This document shows, piece by piece, positions 14,563 to 15,314 of a stretch of 15,314 bases of DNA (its first letter is position 1; each line of letters opens with the position of its first letter). The notes beneath the pieces were generated by a model that worked only from the letters and a program-made list of their open reading frames with translations, made no database searches and was not told where the DNA came from. This stretch comes from JAKBCQ01 sp021807585 (lineage in GTDB: Bacteria > Planctomycetota > Planctomycetia > Isosphaerales > Isosphaeraceae), in the NCBI GenBank assembly GCA_027325115.1, contig DAHWFG010000158.1, positions 1 through 15,314 on the forward strand, given 5' to 3'. The translations under genes were made by a program, and so were the position numbers.

Positions 14563-15314
14563 CTAGGAAAAATCGGGAGGGTTGATCGCGGTTTCGGGAC
14601 CGACCGTCGTGATCGTCATCGGCGGCTGGGGCCATTCTTCAAGCACCCGCTTCACGTCCGCGGGAGTCACCCGCTGAAACGCCTCGATCTCGCTCTCGAG
14701 TGGGATGTACTCGCGGCGATACGACCAGGTGAATCCAATCGACATCAGCCGCCCCATCGGCCGCTCGCCCCGCAACACCGTGCGCGAAAGCACCTTGTTC
14801 TTCACGACTTCAAGCTCGGCGGGGGAAATCCCCTCGGAACGGACTTGTTTATAGACATCAACAATTTTTTGGATATTCGACTCGGCGCCGGCGGGATCAC
14901 AACCAAGGAACGTGTAAAACGCGCCCGCTTGATTATAATCTTGATACGAAACCTCGGCGCCGTCGGCCAATCCCGGGTCGATCAACGTCCAGTAAAGCCG
15001 CGACCCCGTGTGATCGCCGAGAGCCGTCGCAAGCAACTGCGCCGCGTATCGATCGGGGCTCTCGAGCGAAGGCGCGTCGGCGATCATCACGACCGATTGC
15101 TGATTGTCCTCGGCGCGCTCGATCGCGCGGAATTTGCCCGTTCCCTTCGCCGGAGGTGTCACGCGCTTGGCCTCGACCCCGGTCCAATCGCCGCACCGCG
15201 CCGCCGCCATCTCCACAAGAGCCGGCCAATCGATCCGTCCCGAAAACGCCAAAACCATGTTCGAAGGACCGTATCTTCGTGCATAATAATCCCTCATTTC
15301 TTCAATCGTCAGCG
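14563..15314 (-). CDS. M16-family peptidase-like protein, C-terminal part (5' end beyond the window)
   Basis: The last 250 residues of a protein whose beginning lies off the right edge; the frame is open to the edge (LTIEE before the first internal Met). It opens with MRDYYARRYGPSNMVLAFSG, the typical entry to the M16 C-terminal domain, and continues with DNQQSVVMIADAP, LATALGDHTGSRLYWTLID and a final helix region RVTPADVKRVLEEWP. The family comprises pitrilysin-like zinc peptidases and their inactive partner subunits. The HxxEH metal site would sit in the missing N-terminal domain, so activity cannot be judged. A role in extracytoplasmic peptide degradation is the usual one. It precedes the hydrolase by 65 bases in the same direction and could be co-transcribed with it, though nothing else links them. 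Confidence 0.88.
   Translation of the reverse strand, partial: LTIEEMRDYYARRYGPSNMVLAFSGRIDWPALVEMAAARCGDWTGVEAKRVTPPAKGTGKFRAIERAEDNQQSVVMIADAPSLESPDRYAAQLLATALGDHTGSRLYWTLIDPGLADGAEVSYQDYNQAGAFYTFLGCDPAGAESNIQKIVDVYKQVRSEGISPAELEVVKNKVLSRTVLRGERPMGRLMSIGFTWSYRREYIPLESEIEAFQRVTPADVKRVLEEWPQPPMTITTVGPETAINPPDFS

Noticed and set aside
1..15314. Mobile elements, CRISPR arrays, tRNA or rRNA genes, defence cassettes
   Set aside because: No transposase or integrase motifs, no regularly spaced repeats, no tRNA-like cloverleaf and no anomalous gene cluster were seen on either strand.

Overview
The window reads as chromosomal housekeeping DNA from a bacterium of moderately high GC content, most likely a planctomycete (Planctomycetota, PVC superphylum). 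The main evidence is one uninterrupted gene of about 2176 codons that encodes two complete UvrA proteins in tandem plus an extra C-terminal domain. From family knowledge, double-length UvrA is known in the PVC group (Chlamydia and planctomycetes). A lengthened L13, an FtsY without an acidic N-terminal domain, and a large secreted double alpha/beta-hydrolase fit the same picture. The assignment is inferred from gene architecture, not from a database search.

Layout. Positions 1-473 (minus strand) hold the N-terminal part of an MFS transporter that runs off the left edge. A 279-base divergent spacer with an AT-rich patch separates it from the only complete plus-strand gene, a two-TM potassium-channel-like protein with cytoplasmic RCK domains (753-1820). 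Everything to the right is on the minus strand. In transcription order these are: a 5'-truncated M16 peptidase-like gene (14563-15314), a secreted two-domain alpha/beta hydrolase (11966-14497), the tandem uvrA (5214-11744), nusB (4324-5016), ftsY (3328-4251), rplM (2464-3171) and rpsI (2011-2415). A clear rho-independent terminator at 1925-1962 ends the ribosomal-protein unit, in the convergent gap with the channel gene.

Functional grouping. uvrA serves nucleotide excision repair, nusB rRNA antitermination, ftsY co-translational membrane targeting, and rplM-rpsI the ribosome. Promoter-like sequences ahead of nusB and ahead of rplM, two hairpins in the rplM leader and the terminator after rpsI suggest at least two transcription units: nusB-ftsY (possibly reading into the next) and rplM-rpsI. 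uvrA has its own strong Shine-Dalgarno. The hydrolase and the M16 protein are probably envelope or extracytoplasmic proteins unrelated to the information-processing cluster.

I found no mobile element, CRISPR array, tRNA, rRNA or defence-like cassette, and no convincing undescribed multigene system. The points most worth a second look are single-protein oddities: the non-canonical pore filter of the channel, the C-terminal domain of the double UvrA, the second hydrolase domain without a serine nucleophile, the Ala/His-rich tail of L13 and the structured rplM leader. No gap between genes exceeds 300 bases.
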